Below, piece after piece: positions 53,189-63,220 of a DNA stretch of 64,000 nucleotides. The translations under genes and the position numbers were made by a program. Under the pieces are notes generated by a model that was given only the letters and a program-made list of their open reading frames with translations, was not told the DNA's origin and made no database searches. This DNA comes from Pseudocalidococcus sp964653145 (GTDB taxonomy: Bacteria; Cyanobacteriota; Cyanobacteriia; Thermosynechococcales; Thermosynechococcaceae). Numbering within the stretch: position 1 is the first letter of the stretch; each line of letters begins with the position of its first letter. Where the stretch lies: NCBI GenBank assembly GCA_964653145.1, contig CAZZCG010000012.1, forward strand, positions 1 through 64,000, in the 5' to 3' direction.

Positions 53189-55168
53189 TCAACCTGAGGG
53201 ATTTAGGACTGGCTCACCCTCGGGGGTATCGGTGCGATAAAGTTGCCAGGCCTGGTGGGAATCCAGCTCTAAAACGTATTGGTGATATTGCCGTAAACTA
53301 TCCCGATGTCCAACACTGATGTAGCTGGTGGCCATGGCCTGGATGCGTTCATAGACCCGTTTTTCGTTCGCTAAATCCAGGGCACTTGTGGCTTCATCTA
53401 AAATGGCATAGGGACTCTGATTCAGTAAAAGTCGGGCAATGGCTAAGCGTTGTTGCTCCCCCAAGGACAAAACATCCGCCCAATCCAATTCCACATCCAG
53501 GCCCCCGACTCGATCTGGAAGATGTTCAAGGTTGACCTCTGCCAAGGCTTCAAGGATTTTCTGATCCGGTGTATTGGGTTCAGCGCTGGGATAGAGCAAC
53601 TGAGTCCGCAACGTGCCCAAGAGCATATAGGGACGCTGGGGAAGAAACAAAACATCTCCCGGTATCGGCCGAATAATTTCCCCAGAGCCAGAATTCCACA
53701 GGCCGGCAATTGCCCGTAACAGAGAGCTTTTTCCCACTCCACTGGGCCCCATAATTACCACCCCCTCTCCCGGTTCTAAGTTCAAGGACAGGTCTCGGAC
53801 AAGGGTGCGTTCATAGTTGGGGGTTTGGACGGTGACGTTTTTCAAGGCCAGGCCAGGGGCTTCAGTTAACCTAATTTCTGGATGTTCTGTGGTTGCTGGA
53901 GTTGGTTCAAGAACTTCCGTAAACCCGGCCAGACGTTCAATGCCGGCGATAAAGGCACTCAAATTGGTGAATTGGTCAACAATAATGGAAAGGGCCCCTA
54001 ACACTTGGCTGAAGGCAAACCCAGCCTGGGAAATCGCGCCAAAGTCGATCTCACCTCGGAAATAAATCGGCGCCACAATTAAGGACGGCACAATTACAGT
54101 TAAGTAGTTATAGCCAGTGGTGAAGAATCCTAAATTTCGCTGCCAACCAATCAAAAGATTAAAGTTACGCAAAACCTCCACAAATCGTTGCCGAACCTGC
54201 AGTGATTCCTGTTGCTCCCCCCGATAAAAGGCAATGGATTCCGCATTATCCCGCACATGCACCAGGCCATAACGAAAATCCGCTTCCCGCCGTAGTTGCA
54301 TAAAGTTGAGGCGAATCAAACGTTGCCCAATTAAGACCGTGATAATGGTGCCGACAATGGCATAGACAATTAAGGTAATTGTGAGGGTTTGGGAAATAGA
54401 CCAGAGAATTCCTGAGAAAGCAATTAAATCAATCACATTCCCCAAAATAATTAACAAAAAACCCAGAGATGTCCCGGTAAAGGCGCGAATATCCTCGGTA
54501 ATCCGTTGATCAGGGTTGTCGATATCGGCCTGGGTTTCAAGTTTGTAGTAGGCGCGGTTTTGAAAATACTTTTCTAAAAAACTCCGAGTTAGCCAATCTC
54601 GCCACCGCAGCCCCAAGTAATCCCGGACGTACCGATAGATAACGACAATGGGTGTCCCGACCACAAAGACCCCGGCATAGACAAACAAAAATCGCCAAAA
54701 GGTGGGTTGATCTTTATCCGCCAAGGCCGTTTGAAAAAACCGACCCACATAACTGATGATGACGTTCAAGCCACTAACTGACAGGGAAAGAAAGAGGAGT
54801 AATCCCAACAAAACCCAGGCCTGGCTCCGGGGAAGTGTTTGCCGACGCAAGAAAATAAAAACAGCAGCCGGAATAATCAGTGTGGCTAAGATCACCCCCA
54901 GGCCTGGCCCGCCTAAAATCCCTTGAATTGCCGTGGCTAATCCTCCCCCAATCGGGCCAAAGCTATCCGGAAATGCCGCATTCAGGCCCAGGGTCACTCC
55001 ACTCACGAGGGTAAACAGCACCCCAAACATGAAGGCCATGATCAACAACAGCAACAGCAGAAAAACCGCCCCGCTCCGAGGAAAGTCCTGGGGGAAAAAG
55101 TAGGGTTGGGCAATGGCTAAAAACTGTCGCCAGGCCTGGGCACTGAATTTGTGAGTCGGTTGAACCAT
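53189..55168 (-). CDS. SbmA/ABCD-type ABC transporter (fused permease and ATPase)
   Basis: 659 residues from ATG 55168 (a TTG at 55174 is less likely). The first 430 residues hold eight or so membrane helices, including two extra N-terminal ones, with the ABC_membrane_2 motif YYKLETQADIDNPDQRITEDI, shared by SbmA, YddA and peroxisomal ABCD proteins. The ATPase follows: Walker A MGPSGVGKSSLLRA, signature LSLGEQQRLAIARLLL, Walker B AILDEATSALD. Substrates of relatives are peptides, cobalamin or fatty acids. Confidence 0.9.
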   Translation of the reverse strand: MVQPTHKFSAQAWRQFLAIAQPYFFPQDFPRSGAVFLLLLLLIMAFMFGVLFTLVSGVTLGLNAAFPDSFGPIGGGLATAIQGILGGPGLGVILATLIIPAAVFIFLRRQTLPRSQAWVLLGLLLFLSLSVSGLNVIISYVGRFFQTALADKDQPTFWRFLFVYAGVFVVGTPIVVIYRYVRDYLGLRWRDWLTRSFLEKYFQNRAYYKLETQADIDNPDQRITEDIRAFTGTSLGFLLIILGNVIDLIAFSGILWSISQTLTITLIVYAIVGTIITVLIGQRLIRLNFMQLRREADFRYGLVHVRDNAESIAFYRGEQQESLQVRQRFVEVLRNFNLLIGWQRNLGFFTTGYNYLTVIVPSLIVAPIYFRGEIDFGAISQAGFAFSQVLGALSIIVDQFTNLSAFIAGIERLAGFTEVLEPTPATTEHPEIRLTEAPGLALKNVTVQTPNYERTLVRDLSLNLEPGEGVVIMGPSGVGKSSLLRAIAGLWNSGSGEIIRPIPGDVLFLPQRPYMLLGTLRTQLLYPSAEPNTPDQKILEALAEVNLEHLPDRVGGLDVELDWADVLSLGEQQRLAIARLLLNQSPYAILDEATSALDLANEKRVYERIQAMATSYISVGHRDSLRQYHQYVLELDSHQAWQLYRTDTPEGEPVLNPSG

Positions 55169-55292
55169 GGACAAATGCCGTAAATGCTCACCTGATTATA
55201 TTCGTGATCCCCAAGTTAAAGCAGCGTAACCCATCAGCCTCCTGAACCCCATTGGCTAAGATAGAGGAGCACACCCGATTCAGGAGAAAATT

Positions 55293-55676
55293 ATGGCCCC
55301 ACCACGACGCGTTGAACGGGTAGCAGAACAAATTCGCCGGGAAGTGAGTCAAATCCTCGTGCAAAACATCAAGGATGAGCGCGTCGGCCATGGCATGGTC
55401 AGTGTTACTGAAGTGATTGTCTCCGGGGATTTACAACACGCCAAAATATTTGTCAGCATTTACGGGACTGAGGATGTGCGAGCGGAAACAATGGCTGGCT
55501 TAAAGGCGGCAACGGGCTATGTTCGCAGTGAAATCGGCCAACGGGTTCGGTTAAGGCGCACCCCCGAGCTGGTTTTTGTTGAGGATCGATCTTTAGAACG
55601 GGGAACAAAAGTGCTTTCCCTCTTGAATGAACTGGAACGCAACCGCCCGCCGGAATTGGCTGAATCTGACGTTTAA
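55293..55676 (+). CDS. rbfA: Ribosome-binding factor A
   Basis: 127 residues. RRVERVAEQIRREVSQILVQ, then GMVSVTEVIVSGDLQHAKIFVSIYG, then LRRTPELVFVEDRSLERGTKVLSLLNEL follow the KH-like RbfA fold throughout. RbfA matures the 16S rRNA 5' end of the small subunit. The ATG at 55293 is preceded by an AGGAGA ribosome site 6 bases away. Confidence 0.96.
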   Translation: MAPPRRVERVAEQIRREVSQILVQNIKDERVGHGMVSVTEVIVSGDLQHAKIFVSIYGTEDVRAETMAGLKAATGYVRSEIGQRVRLRRTPELVFVEDRSLERGTKVLSLLNELERNRPPELAESDV

Positions 55677-55917
55677 TCCTCCGATTTCCCTCTGGGTTTT
55701 TTGGGCCCCGCGGGAACTCTGGCTAAGGCAGTGACTCGTGTCCTATTGATGGGTATGCCGCTGCCTTGAGCGCTGGTTGAAATCCCACAGGTCAGCGATT
55801 TTTTGGCGGGCTTTTACGTCCAGGGTCTGAGGATCTTTGGATTCAAGACAATGGCTCCATTAAACTATCCAAAAGTTATGTTAATCACCTGGCCAGAAAC
55901 AGTCTTTCCAGTGTCCA

Positions 55918-57786
55918 ATGTCCGAACCCCTGATTAAAAATCGTGACCAATTAGAAGCCCGCTTAAAAGAGTTGCCCTTGGAGCCAGGGGTGTATCTAAT
56001 GCGGGATAAAACGGATCAGATCCTCTATATCGGCAAATCGAAACGTTTGAGAAATCGTGTTCGGTCTTACTTTCGCCAACCCGCCACCCTTGGGCCGCGC
56101 CTGGAGTTAATGGTCTATCAAGTTGCGGATATTGAGTTTATTGTCACGGACACCGAAGCGGAAGCCCTGGCCCTAGAAGCAAATTTAATTAAGCAGCATC
56201 AGCCCCACTTCAATGTTCTCCTCAAAGACGACAAAAAATATCCCTACCTTTGCATCACCTGGTCCCACGAATATCCCCGGATTTTTATTACCCGCAAACG
56301 CCGCCTGGAAGCCCAAAAAGATCGCTACTATGGCCCCTATGTGGATACAAGGTTGTTAAGGCAGACACTTGGCCTGGTCAAACGCCTCTTTCCCTTGCGT
56401 CAACGCCCGCAGCCACTCTTCAAGGATCGCCCTTGCCTGAATTACGACATGGGTCGCTGTCCCGGAGTTTGTCAAAAGTTGATTACCCCCGAGGATTACC
56501 GAAAAATCCTCCAACGGGTGGCAATGATTTTCCAAGGCCGGACAGGAGAGTTAATTGATGCCCTGACTCAACAGATGGAGCAAGCTGCTGAGGTTCTTAA
56601 CTTTGAATTGGCGGCGCGCTTACGGGATCAAATTGCCGGATTGAAATATTTGGGAGCGGATCAAAAGGTAACCCTTTCCGACGATACGGTGTCCCGCGAT
56701 GCCATTGCCTTAGCCGCCGATGACCACCAGGCCTGTATTCAGTTATTTCAAATTCGCTCGGGTCGCTTGGTCGGTCGGTTAGGGTTTGTCGCCGATGCCC
56801 AGGCCGGACAACCGGGTTTAATTTTGCAGCGGGTCTTAGAAGAACACTATGCCCAGGCCGATCCGGTCGAGATTCCGCCAGAAATTTTGGTGCAAACTGC
56901 CTTACCGGAAGCCGAATTTCTAGCGGATTACCTCAGCCAGGCCAAGGGGCGGAAAGTGACGATTACGGTTCCCCAACGTCAGGCCAAGGCCGAACTCATT
57001 GAAATGGTAGAGCGTAATGCCCTGATTGAACTGGCCCGCGCCCAAAAAGTGACTGACCGGAACAACGCCGCCCTCAAGGATTTAGCTGAACTTTTGGATT
57101 TGCCCGAACTGCCTCAACGGATCGAAGGCTATGACATTTCCCACATTCAAGGGTCGGATGCAGTCGCCTCACGGGTCGTGTTCATCAACGGTTTACCAGC
57201 CAAACAGCACTATCGCCGCTACAAAATCCGCAACCCTGACGTTAAAACCGGTCATTCCGATGATTTCGCGAGTTTAGCCGAGATTCTCCAACGACGATTT
57301 CGCACCTATCTCGATGATCCCAATAAAGAGCGGGTCGGGGATGCCAACTGGCCAGATGTGGTGATGATTGATGGCGGTAAAGGGCAACTGTCGGCGGTGG
57401 TAAATGTGTTGCGGGATGGTGGGATTTTAGAAGATGTGAAAATTATTAGCCTTGCCAAGCAACGGGAAGAAATTTTTGTCCCCGGTGAATCCCAGCCTTT
57501 ACTGACCGAGCCCGAACAGCCCGGTGTTCAACTTTTAAGGCGCTTACGGGATGAGGCTCACCGGTTTGCAGTCAGTTTTCATCGGCAACAACGGTCAGAT
57601 CGTATGCGACGGTCCCGCTTAGAGGAAATTCCTGGCCTGGGCTATCATCGCCAAAAACAACTCTTAGCCACATTTCGATCCATTGATTTTATTCGCACCG
57701 CTAGTGTGGCCCAATTAACAGCTGTGCCCACCATTGGCCCGCGCTTAGCCCAGCAAATCTATGATTATTTTCACCCAGCTCATTAG
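55918..57786 (+). CDS. uvrC: Excinuclease ABC subunit C
   Basis: 622 residues. The GIY-YIG nuclease (GVYLMRDKTDQILYIGKSKRLRNRV, from about 24) makes the 3' incision. CLNYDMGRCPGVC is the conserved cysteine cluster, and a UVR motif near 210-235 binds UvrB. The RNase H-like domain (EGYDISHIQGSDAVASRVVF; VVMIDGGKGQL) makes the 5' cut. Two helix-hairpin-helix units at the end (EIPGLGYHRQKQLLATF, VPTIGPRLAQQIYDYF) bind DNA. Nucleotide excision repair. Confidence 0.97.
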   Translation: MSEPLIKNRDQLEARLKELPLEPGVYLMRDKTDQILYIGKSKRLRNRVRSYFRQPATLGPRLELMVYQVADIEFIVTDTEAEALALEANLIKQHQPHFNVLLKDDKKYPYLCITWSHEYPRIFITRKRRLEAQKDRYYGPYVDTRLLRQTLGLVKRLFPLRQRPQPLFKDRPCLNYDMGRCPGVCQKLITPEDYRKILQRVAMIFQGRTGELIDALTQQMEQAAEVLNFELAARLRDQIAGLKYLGADQKVTLSDDTVSRDAIALAADDHQACIQLFQIRSGRLVGRLGFVADAQAGQPGLILQRVLEEHYAQADPVEIPPEILVQTALPEAEFLADYLSQAKGRKVTITVPQRQAKAELIEMVERNALIELARAQKVTDRNNAALKDLAELLDLPELPQRIEGYDISHIQGSDAVASRVVFINGLPAKQHYRRYKIRNPDVKTGHSDDFASLAEILQRRFRTYLDDPNKERVGDANWPDVVMIDGGKGQLSAVVNVLRDGGILEDVKIISLAKQREEIFVPGESQPLLTEPEQPGVQLLRRLRDEAHRFAVSFHRQQRSDRMRRSRLEEIPGLGYHRQKQLLATFRSIDFIRTASVAQLTAVPTIGPRLAQQIYDYFHPAH

Positions 57787-58150
57787 AAAACTTCATGAAT
57801 TTATCCTAAGTTGACTGCGATAAAACTGTATTTCAAAGATTAACAAAACATAAATATTTTAGGAATCAATCCATAAACGTATGAATGGCTACAGTTTTCC
57901 CGCAATCCAGTCATGGAAATGGTTTGATCCCCGGTAATTTATCGTGATTTTTAATCCATATTTATCTTGGGATCGTTGTCAGTTCTTTTTTTCTTGTTCA
58001 TAATGGGGAGAGTTCCTGAAGAATTAGAAACACTTTTTTCAATAATTCCATTTATTAAGTAACTTCAATTTGTATTGAGTTCTTTTACTTATGTGTGGGG
58101 TGACGTTTAAATCACGGTTTGGCTGGCTTGAACATTAAGGATTATTTAAG
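57787..58150. other. Intergenic region between uvrC and zinc-ribbon gene
   Basis: AT-rich with stops in all frames and no tRNA or recognisable RNA. Some T runs are present, but no convincing stem precedes them. It probably holds the promoter of the small zinc-ribbon gene. Confidence 0.5.
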
Positions 58151-58381
58151 ATGCAAACGATTCATACAATTCACTGTCCTAACTGTGGGCGCCCTGCGGA
58201 ACGTCATTTTCTCCACCTAGATCGGATGAGTCGCACCCAATGCCCCAGTTGTGACTATTTAATGGTGCAGTGCCTAGACAGTGGTCGGGTGATTGAAGCC
58301 TATGCGCCAGGGTTGCAGCGGGAAAAGTTTCGAGTTTCTCTGTCGAGATTTTTGCCAGTTTCAGTGGTGACTGCGACCTAA
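58151..58381 (+). CDS. Small zinc-ribbon protein
   Basis: 76 residues. Two C-x2-C knuckles, CPNCGRPAERHF near residue 9 and CPSCDYLMVQC near 32, make a zinc ribbon. The C-terminus is basic (PGLQREKFRVSLSRF). Such short cyanobacterial proteins are conserved but uncharacterised; nucleic-acid or protein binding is possible. Confidence 0.78.
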   Translation: MQTIHTIHCPNCGRPAERHFLHLDRMSRTQCPSCDYLMVQCLDSGRVIEAYAPGLQREKFRVSLSRFLPVSVVTAT

Positions 58382-58391
58382 GCCCGGCCGG

Positions 58392-59123
58392 CTAAGTGGG
58401 AAGATCAAACAGGACCGTGGTCATGTACCGCTCAGCCCAGGCCTCACCAAAGGCTTTTTCGAGAACGCGGCGGGTTTTATCATTCTGTTGCTGTTGAGTG
58501 CAGTAGCGACGTTGCCCAGCCAAGATTGTCGTTGTTGCGCCTGGGGGTAGGGGTTGGGTCTGTGTGGCCTGGTGACAATGGATCTCAAGGTACTGGCTGA
58601 CCCGCTCTAAAAATTGATTTTCTTCTATCTGGTTTGCTGGCCGGACAAACAGGCAAAAAGTAGAAAAAATGCTACCCCAGTCTGGAATTTCCCGCGGCTG
58701 GCTGAAGCTGATTTCTGGGAGCGCAGTTAATGTTTGATGGTAGGCCTCAGGTAAGTTGGCTTCTACCGGCGAGAGATCGACAATGGCTGCAGAGATTTGA
58801 CCGCGCCCGCCAACTAAGTCAGCGCCAAACATGGGTAAGGGGTAATTGGGCCTGGGAAACATCACACAGTGCAAAATATCCAACATCGAACCAACTCGCG
58901 CCAGTTCCAGATGCAATTTTCGAAATTCCGGAGTTTGATAGCAACGGTTTTCAATGGTCAGCTTTTCTCCTTCTAATTTGCCTTCCACATACCCGAGATC
59001 GTCTGGAAGTTCGTAGGGGCTGAGATCTAAGGTGTTTCTCCAGACTTCTTCAATCCGGTCGGCAAGCCGGGCAATTAGGGGATGTTGCTGATGTCGAATA
59101 GAAGGCGCTGGGGTGTGACTCAT
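58392..59123 (-). CDS. pcyA: Phycocyanobilin:ferredoxin oxidoreductase
   Basis: 243 residues, the usual length. LPDDLGYVEGKLEGEKLTIENRCYQTPEFRKLHLELARVG, split over two blocks, and the end NDKTRRVLEKAFGEAWAERYM are near-diagnostic. The catalytic residues named in Synechocystis PcyA are all found: Glu76 in HLELA, His88 in DILHCVMFP and Asp105 in MFGADL. It reduces biliverdin IXalpha to phycocyanobilin for phycobilisomes and phytochromes. Confidence 0.97.
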   Translation of the reverse strand: MSHTPAPSIRHQQHPLIARLADRIEEVWRNTLDLSPYELPDDLGYVEGKLEGEKLTIENRCYQTPEFRKLHLELARVGSMLDILHCVMFPRPNYPLPMFGADLVGGRGQISAAIVDLSPVEANLPEAYHQTLTALPEISFSQPREIPDWGSIFSTFCLFVRPANQIEENQFLERVSQYLEIHCHQATQTQPLPPGATTTILAGQRRYCTQQQQNDKTRRVLEKAFGEAWAERYMTTVLFDLPT

Positions 59124-59261
59124 GGGGCTTAGCTTGAGAAATTTCCGGTTAAAAACCAGGCCGGGAAAACCTGCCCACCTAAGCTACCATCAAACCGGAG
59201 TCCCCTCAGCGTTTATTAATTTTAGTAAGCTAATTTCAAGGCTTTGAGTTAAGGAAAATCC

Positions 59262-59621
59262 TTACCATTCATCAGAGGGCATGGCCTGGCCGGAAGCTTC
59301 ATTATCCCGCTTACTGCCGAGCAGATCTAACTTATCAACGCGAATGGTTGGTGATGAACGACTGGCCCCCGTAGCCCGATCTTGCCAATGCTCAAACTTT
59401 AAAGCCCCGGTAATCCCAATCAAACTGCCTTTATGGACATAGTTGGCGGCAACTTCAGCGGTTTTACCCCATAGTTCCAAGTTAAACCAATCCGGGGGAT
59501 CATCTTTTCGCATCCGATTGACGGCTAGGGTGAGGCGACATTTTACTGACCCTGACTCAAAATATTTCACATCCGGCTCACCGCCGACGCGCCCGACCAA
59601 GTTGACGACATTGATACTCAT
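59262..59621 (-). CDS. ssb: Single-stranded DNA-binding protein
   Basis: 119 residues, an OB fold with NVVNLVGRVGGEPDVKYFESG, then WFNLELWGKTAEVAANYVHKGSLIGITGAL. The C-terminus is short and ends QAMPSDEW. It lacks the acidic tail ending in Pro-Phe through which the main SSB recruits partner proteins. It may be the sole SSB, as some cyanobacterial SSBs have divergent tails, or a secondary one. Confidence 0.92.
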   Translation of the reverse strand: MSINVVNLVGRVGGEPDVKYFESGSVKCRLTLAVNRMRKDDPPDWFNLELWGKTAEVAANYVHKGSLIGITGALKFEHWQDRATGASRSSPTIRVDKLDLLGSKRDNEASGQAMPSDEW

Positions 59622-59753
59622 ACATCACCCTCGTCTAAATCGTTTTGGTTAAGACTAACTGACCGTTAACCCACACATTGGTATTTTATGAAGAGTTTGC
59701 AGCCTGGGTTAGTTCCGTCTAAACCGCCATTAGTATAATTCAAAAAATTTAGC

Positions 59754-60611
59754 TTAGGAGGTGATTTTTGTTCCTTGGAGCAATCCATAACGAATTAGAC
59801 CTGTCCGAAACCCCTGAGTCATTAAGCCCAAGGATAAGGCTGCCTCTAGGGTTGACCAACCAGATGTTAAAAGTCCCCATAGGGCCTGGGGTGAAGTTGT
59901 TGAGGCAATTACATCCTCCCAAAATGGAGCCACAGCCTTTGACCAATCTGCGGTTTTAATGTTTTCTAAGGGTAATTCCGCCGCCAGGGTGGCATACTCC
60001 GGCAGGGAAAGGACGTAGGGCAAACAGTACACCTGATAAATCCGTTTCAGCAGATCGGACTCTTTTTCTGTCAGGGGTGGATAGTCGGGCAGGGTGGGAC
60101 GGTGGCACCAGGTGGCAACCAGTAATTTTCCCCCAGGCCTGAGGACGCGTACACATTCACCTAAAAACTTGCCTTTATCGGCCATATGTTCGCCACTTTC
60201 CAGGGACCAAATGAGATCAAAGCTGGCATCGGGAAAGGGCATCTCTAGGGCATTGGCAACTTCGAAGGTGACTCGTTCAGCCAAGCCGAGGCGATGGGAG
60301 CGTTCTTGGGCCCGGTGAGCTTGGACTGGACTCAGGGTAATTCCAGTGACGGTGGCCCCGAATTTACCCGCTAAGTAGATCGAACTGCCGCCAATACCAC
60401 AACCAACATCTAAAATTCGGCTGGACTGAGCAACTTGCCCCCAGAGAAGTAATTCTTCAATCAGATCAAGCTGGGCCTGGAGTCGGGGTTTTGGCGTTTC
60501 TCCTGTGGGGCCATAATAGCCGTGGTGCATATGCTCCCCCCAAACAGACTCCCACAGTCCAGAGGAGCGGTCATAAAACGCAGAAATATTCTCTTCAAGG
60601 GAGGCGGTCAT
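59754..60611 (-). CDS. Gamma-tocopherol methyltransferase-like enzyme (VTE4 type)
   Basis: 285 residues. The SAM loop LDVGCGIGGSSIYLAGKFGATVTGITLS is typical of the tocopherol/sarcosine-type methyltransferases, preceded by WGEHMHHGYYGP. The later region DLIWSLESGEHMADK and LRPGGKLLVATWCHR matches cyanobacterial gamma-tocopherol methyltransferase, which makes alpha-tocopherol. An MPBQ or related quinone methyltransferase is less likely given this plan. Confidence 0.85.
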   Translation of the reverse strand: MTASLEENISAFYDRSSGLWESVWGEHMHHGYYGPTGETPKPRLQAQLDLIEELLLWGQVAQSSRILDVGCGIGGSSIYLAGKFGATVTGITLSPVQAHRAQERSHRLGLAERVTFEVANALEMPFPDASFDLIWSLESGEHMADKGKFLGECVRVLRPGGKLLVATWCHRPTLPDYPPLTEKESDLLKRIYQVYCLPYVLSLPEYATLAAELPLENIKTADWSKAVAPFWEDVIASTTSPQALWGLLTSGWSTLEAALSLGLMTQGFRTGLIRYGLLQGTKITS

Positions 60612-60695
60612 GCAACAGTCCAGTCCAAAGGTCGCAATTATTCTAACGAACCTCCTGTGGGGCCTGAGATCTTAGGCAGAAATTTAGGTTTATTC

Positions 60696-61394
60696 CTATT
60701 GCTGTAGTGCTTTGAGAAATCGCTGCATACTGGCAAAAAAGCCGCCTGCTGAAGGAGTTTCGGATTGGTCACCGTAGAGAATTTTGTCAAGGGCCTCGCC
60801 GCTGGGTTTGGTGGGACTGGAACCAAGGCATTCATAGGCCCCCTCGACTTCTCGCCAAATCTGCCAATCCCCTGGATAGATCCGTAACAGGGCAGTGGTG
60901 TCATCCAAGGGACGGATGTAGTAGGCCGTTTCGAGGGTATTTAAGAACCGTTCCCGCAACTGCCGCCCCGCATAGCCAATCCCGACGATGGCCACATCCT
61001 GCAGCTTCGGATTCAGCAAAATAAATGGGCGATTTTCCGCAGCATTACACATTTGTTCGATGTAGGACACTTCCACGGGTGACGGGGTAACACAGACAAA
61101 GGCCTGGTCGCTGGCTTGCACCGGTTCAATCAGTTCATTGACGCCCCGCACCGGAAACACCGGATTTTGCCAATCTCGACGGGCCAGGGCCGCGGCCCCA
61201 GCATCTGCGAAAAAGACTTTAAGGTTTGCGCCTAAATCCTGAAATAGCTCTAGGTAGCTCCAGGCCAGGGGGATGATTTGGATATCGGGTAAAAGAATTT
61301 CAACTTGAATCCGATTGATGCCACTGTCTAGGGCGGCTAGGGTCGCGGTTTTGGCCTGGTCAATCACCTGTTCAAGGCTGGTGGGCACGGTCAT
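60696..61394 (-). CDS. DUF1995-family protein
   Basis: 232 residues from ATG 61394; the frame extends to 61460, but that part overlaps the HPt gene and is unlike the family. TSLEQVIDQAKTATLAALDSGINRIQVEILLPDI is the usual opening, and the C-terminal YPGDWQIWREVEGAYECLGSSPTKPS matches DUF1995. A plant member, LPA3, assists photosystem II assembly. The molecular activity is unknown. Confidence 0.82.
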   Translation of the reverse strand: MTVPTSLEQVIDQAKTATLAALDSGINRIQVEILLPDIQIIPLAWSYLELFQDLGANLKVFFADAGAAALARRDWQNPVFPVRGVNELIEPVQASDQAFVCVTPSPVEVSYIEQMCNAAENRPFILLNPKLQDVAIVGIGYAGRQLRERFLNTLETAYYIRPLDDTTALLRIYPGDWQIWREVEGAYECLGSSPTKPSGEALDKILYGDQSETPSAGGFFASMQRFLKALQQ

Positions 61395-61426
61395 AGGGGA
61401 CTCAAAAAATGACAAATTTTTATGGT

Positions 61427-61762
61427 TTAACTGGCAACGGCTTGACCCAGGTTGGAGCACATTGCTTGCATTTGCATCACTAATTCTAGGGCGTTGGCCA
61501 GGCTGCCCTGTTTAGCCTCTGACTCCAGTTGAGCCGCTAAGGTTTGAATTTGCTGAGCCCCTACGTTGCCGCTGGATCCTTTGAGGTGGTGGGCTTCCCG
61601 CATTATTCCTTCAAAATCTTGATCCCTGGTTGCGGCCTGGGCTGCCTCCAGATGGATTTGAGCATCCTCAACAAAGGTGAGTAGCAACTCCTGCTCAAAT
61701 TCCCGATCTCCACCTGATAGTTCTGCTAAATAATCCCAGTCAATTAAGGGAGATAGCTCCAT
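61427..61762 (-). CDS. HPt (histidine phosphotransfer) domain protein
   Basis: 111 residues, all one four-helix HPt domain. The phosphorylatable histidine lies in REAHHLKGSSGNVGA (about 55-69, second His of HHLKG). It is a stand-alone phosphorelay intermediate whose kinase and regulator are not nearby. Confidence 0.92.
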   Translation of the reverse strand: MELSPLIDWDYLAELSGGDREFEQELLLTFVEDAQIHLEAAQAATRDQDFEGIMREAHHLKGSSGNVGAQQIQTLAAQLESEAKQGSLANALELVMQMQAMCSNLGQAVAS

Positions 61763-61808
61763 TCCCTGTCCTCAATTCAGCTGTGATCCAAAACCTTGTA
61801 TTTCTACC

Positions 61809-63122
61809 TTAAAGGACAGCCGCGGCCTGGGGTAGGCCATTGACCCGCTCTAACTTGGCCCCGAGTTGTTGGAGTTTAGCTTCAATTGCTTCATAGCCTC
61901 GATCTAGGTGGGTTAGGCCGTAGACTTCAGTTTCACCTTGGGCCGCTAAACCAGCAACAACCAAGGCGGCGGTGGCCCGTAAATCTGTCCCCATCACTGG
62001 AGCCCCGGATAGGAAGGGTACCCCCCGAATCACAGCATGATTGCCCTTAATTTTGATGTCTGCCCCCATGCGGTTTAGTTCTGGGACATGGCCAAAGCGA
62101 TTTTCAAAAACGGTTTCGCTAACTATGCTATTCCCTTCAGAGATTGTCAGCAGAGCCATAAATAGGGATTGCATATCTGTGGGAAAGCCGGGGTAGGGTA
62201 GGGTTTCAATGTCGGTGCTGTTGTAGATTTCAGCGGGAATAAAGCGGAGGGTGCGGGGAGTTTCGCGGATGATCTGGGCGCCCATTTCCTCCAGTTTGGC
62301 AATCACGGGAACTAGGTGCTCAGGTAACACGGGGGAGAGGGTAATTTCAGACCGGGTAATCGCTGCTGCTGCTAAAAATGTTCCGGTTTCAATCCGGTCG
62401 GGAATAATTTCGTAATCAGTGCCGTGCAGCTTATTGACGCCGATGATGGTGATTTTGTTAGTCCCGGCGCCCCGAATTTTTGCCCCCATGGCCTGGCAGA
62501 ACTCGGCTAGATCCACCACCTCTGGTTCTTGGGCGGCGTTTTCAATAATTGTTTCCCCATCGGCCAACGTTGCCGCCATCATCAGGGTTTCTGTGGCCCC
62601 AACACTGGGATAGTCGAGGTATATCTTGGCTCCCTTGAGTTTGCGAGCATAGGCTTGAACAATTCCGTGCTCAATGTGGACTTCTGCGCCCATGGCCTGT
62701 AATCCCCGCACATGGAGTTCCACGGGTCGGGCCCCAATCGCACATCCCCCTGGTAACGGCACACGGGCAGTTCCTAATCGGGCTAAAAGTGGGCCAATGG
62801 CAAAGAAACTGGCGCGTAGTTGACTAACAAGTTCGTAGGGGGCCTGGGCTGAGGTTAAGTGTCGGGCATCCAGAGAGATTCCTCCTTTGGCTCCGTGGAG
62901 TTTGACACCCAGGGCCTGGAGAATTTCCCCCATGCGATTAATGTCAGCTAAAACTGGGACGTTATGGAAGTGACAAATGTCTTCCGCCAGTAACGCTCCG
63001 GTCATCAGAACTAAAGCTGAATTTTTGGCACCACTAATGTTGACGTGACCACTCAGTTGTCGTCCCCCGGAAATACGGAGATGGGGTTGATCATGGGAAA
63101 TTGCTTTCTGGAGTGATGCCAT
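61809..63122 (-). CDS. murA: UDP-N-acetylglucosamine 1-carboxyvinyltransferase
   Basis: 437 residues. LRISGGRQLSGHVNISGAKNSALVLMTGALLA gives the Lys-Asn pair of the active site. The nucleophilic cysteine that fosfomycin targets is present in PLPGGCAIGARPVELH. The end GETEVYGLTHLDRGYEAIEAKLQQLGA is characteristic. It is the first committed step of peptidoglycan precursor synthesis. Confidence 0.97.
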   Translation of the reverse strand: MASLQKAISHDQPHLRISGGRQLSGHVNISGAKNSALVLMTGALLAEDICHFHNVPVLADINRMGEILQALGVKLHGAKGGISLDARHLTSAQAPYELVSQLRASFFAIGPLLARLGTARVPLPGGCAIGARPVELHVRGLQAMGAEVHIEHGIVQAYARKLKGAKIYLDYPSVGATETLMMAATLADGETIIENAAQEPEVVDLAEFCQAMGAKIRGAGTNKITIIGVNKLHGTDYEIIPDRIETGTFLAAAAITRSEITLSPVLPEHLVPVIAKLEEMGAQIIRETPRTLRFIPAEIYNSTDIETLPYPGFPTDMQSLFMALLTISEGNSIVSETVFENRFGHVPELNRMGADIKIKGNHAVIRGVPFLSGAPVMGTDLRATAALVVAGLAAQGETEVYGLTHLDRGYEAIEAKLQQLGAKLERVNGLPQAAAVL

Positions 63123-63220
63123 ATATGTTTTTCAAAAAATATTTTTAGTTCCTCAAGATTGTAGCGGATAGAGGCCGAAAATATGCGGTTTTGATTCTCC
63201 CAGGCCCGTGAAATTCTGCA

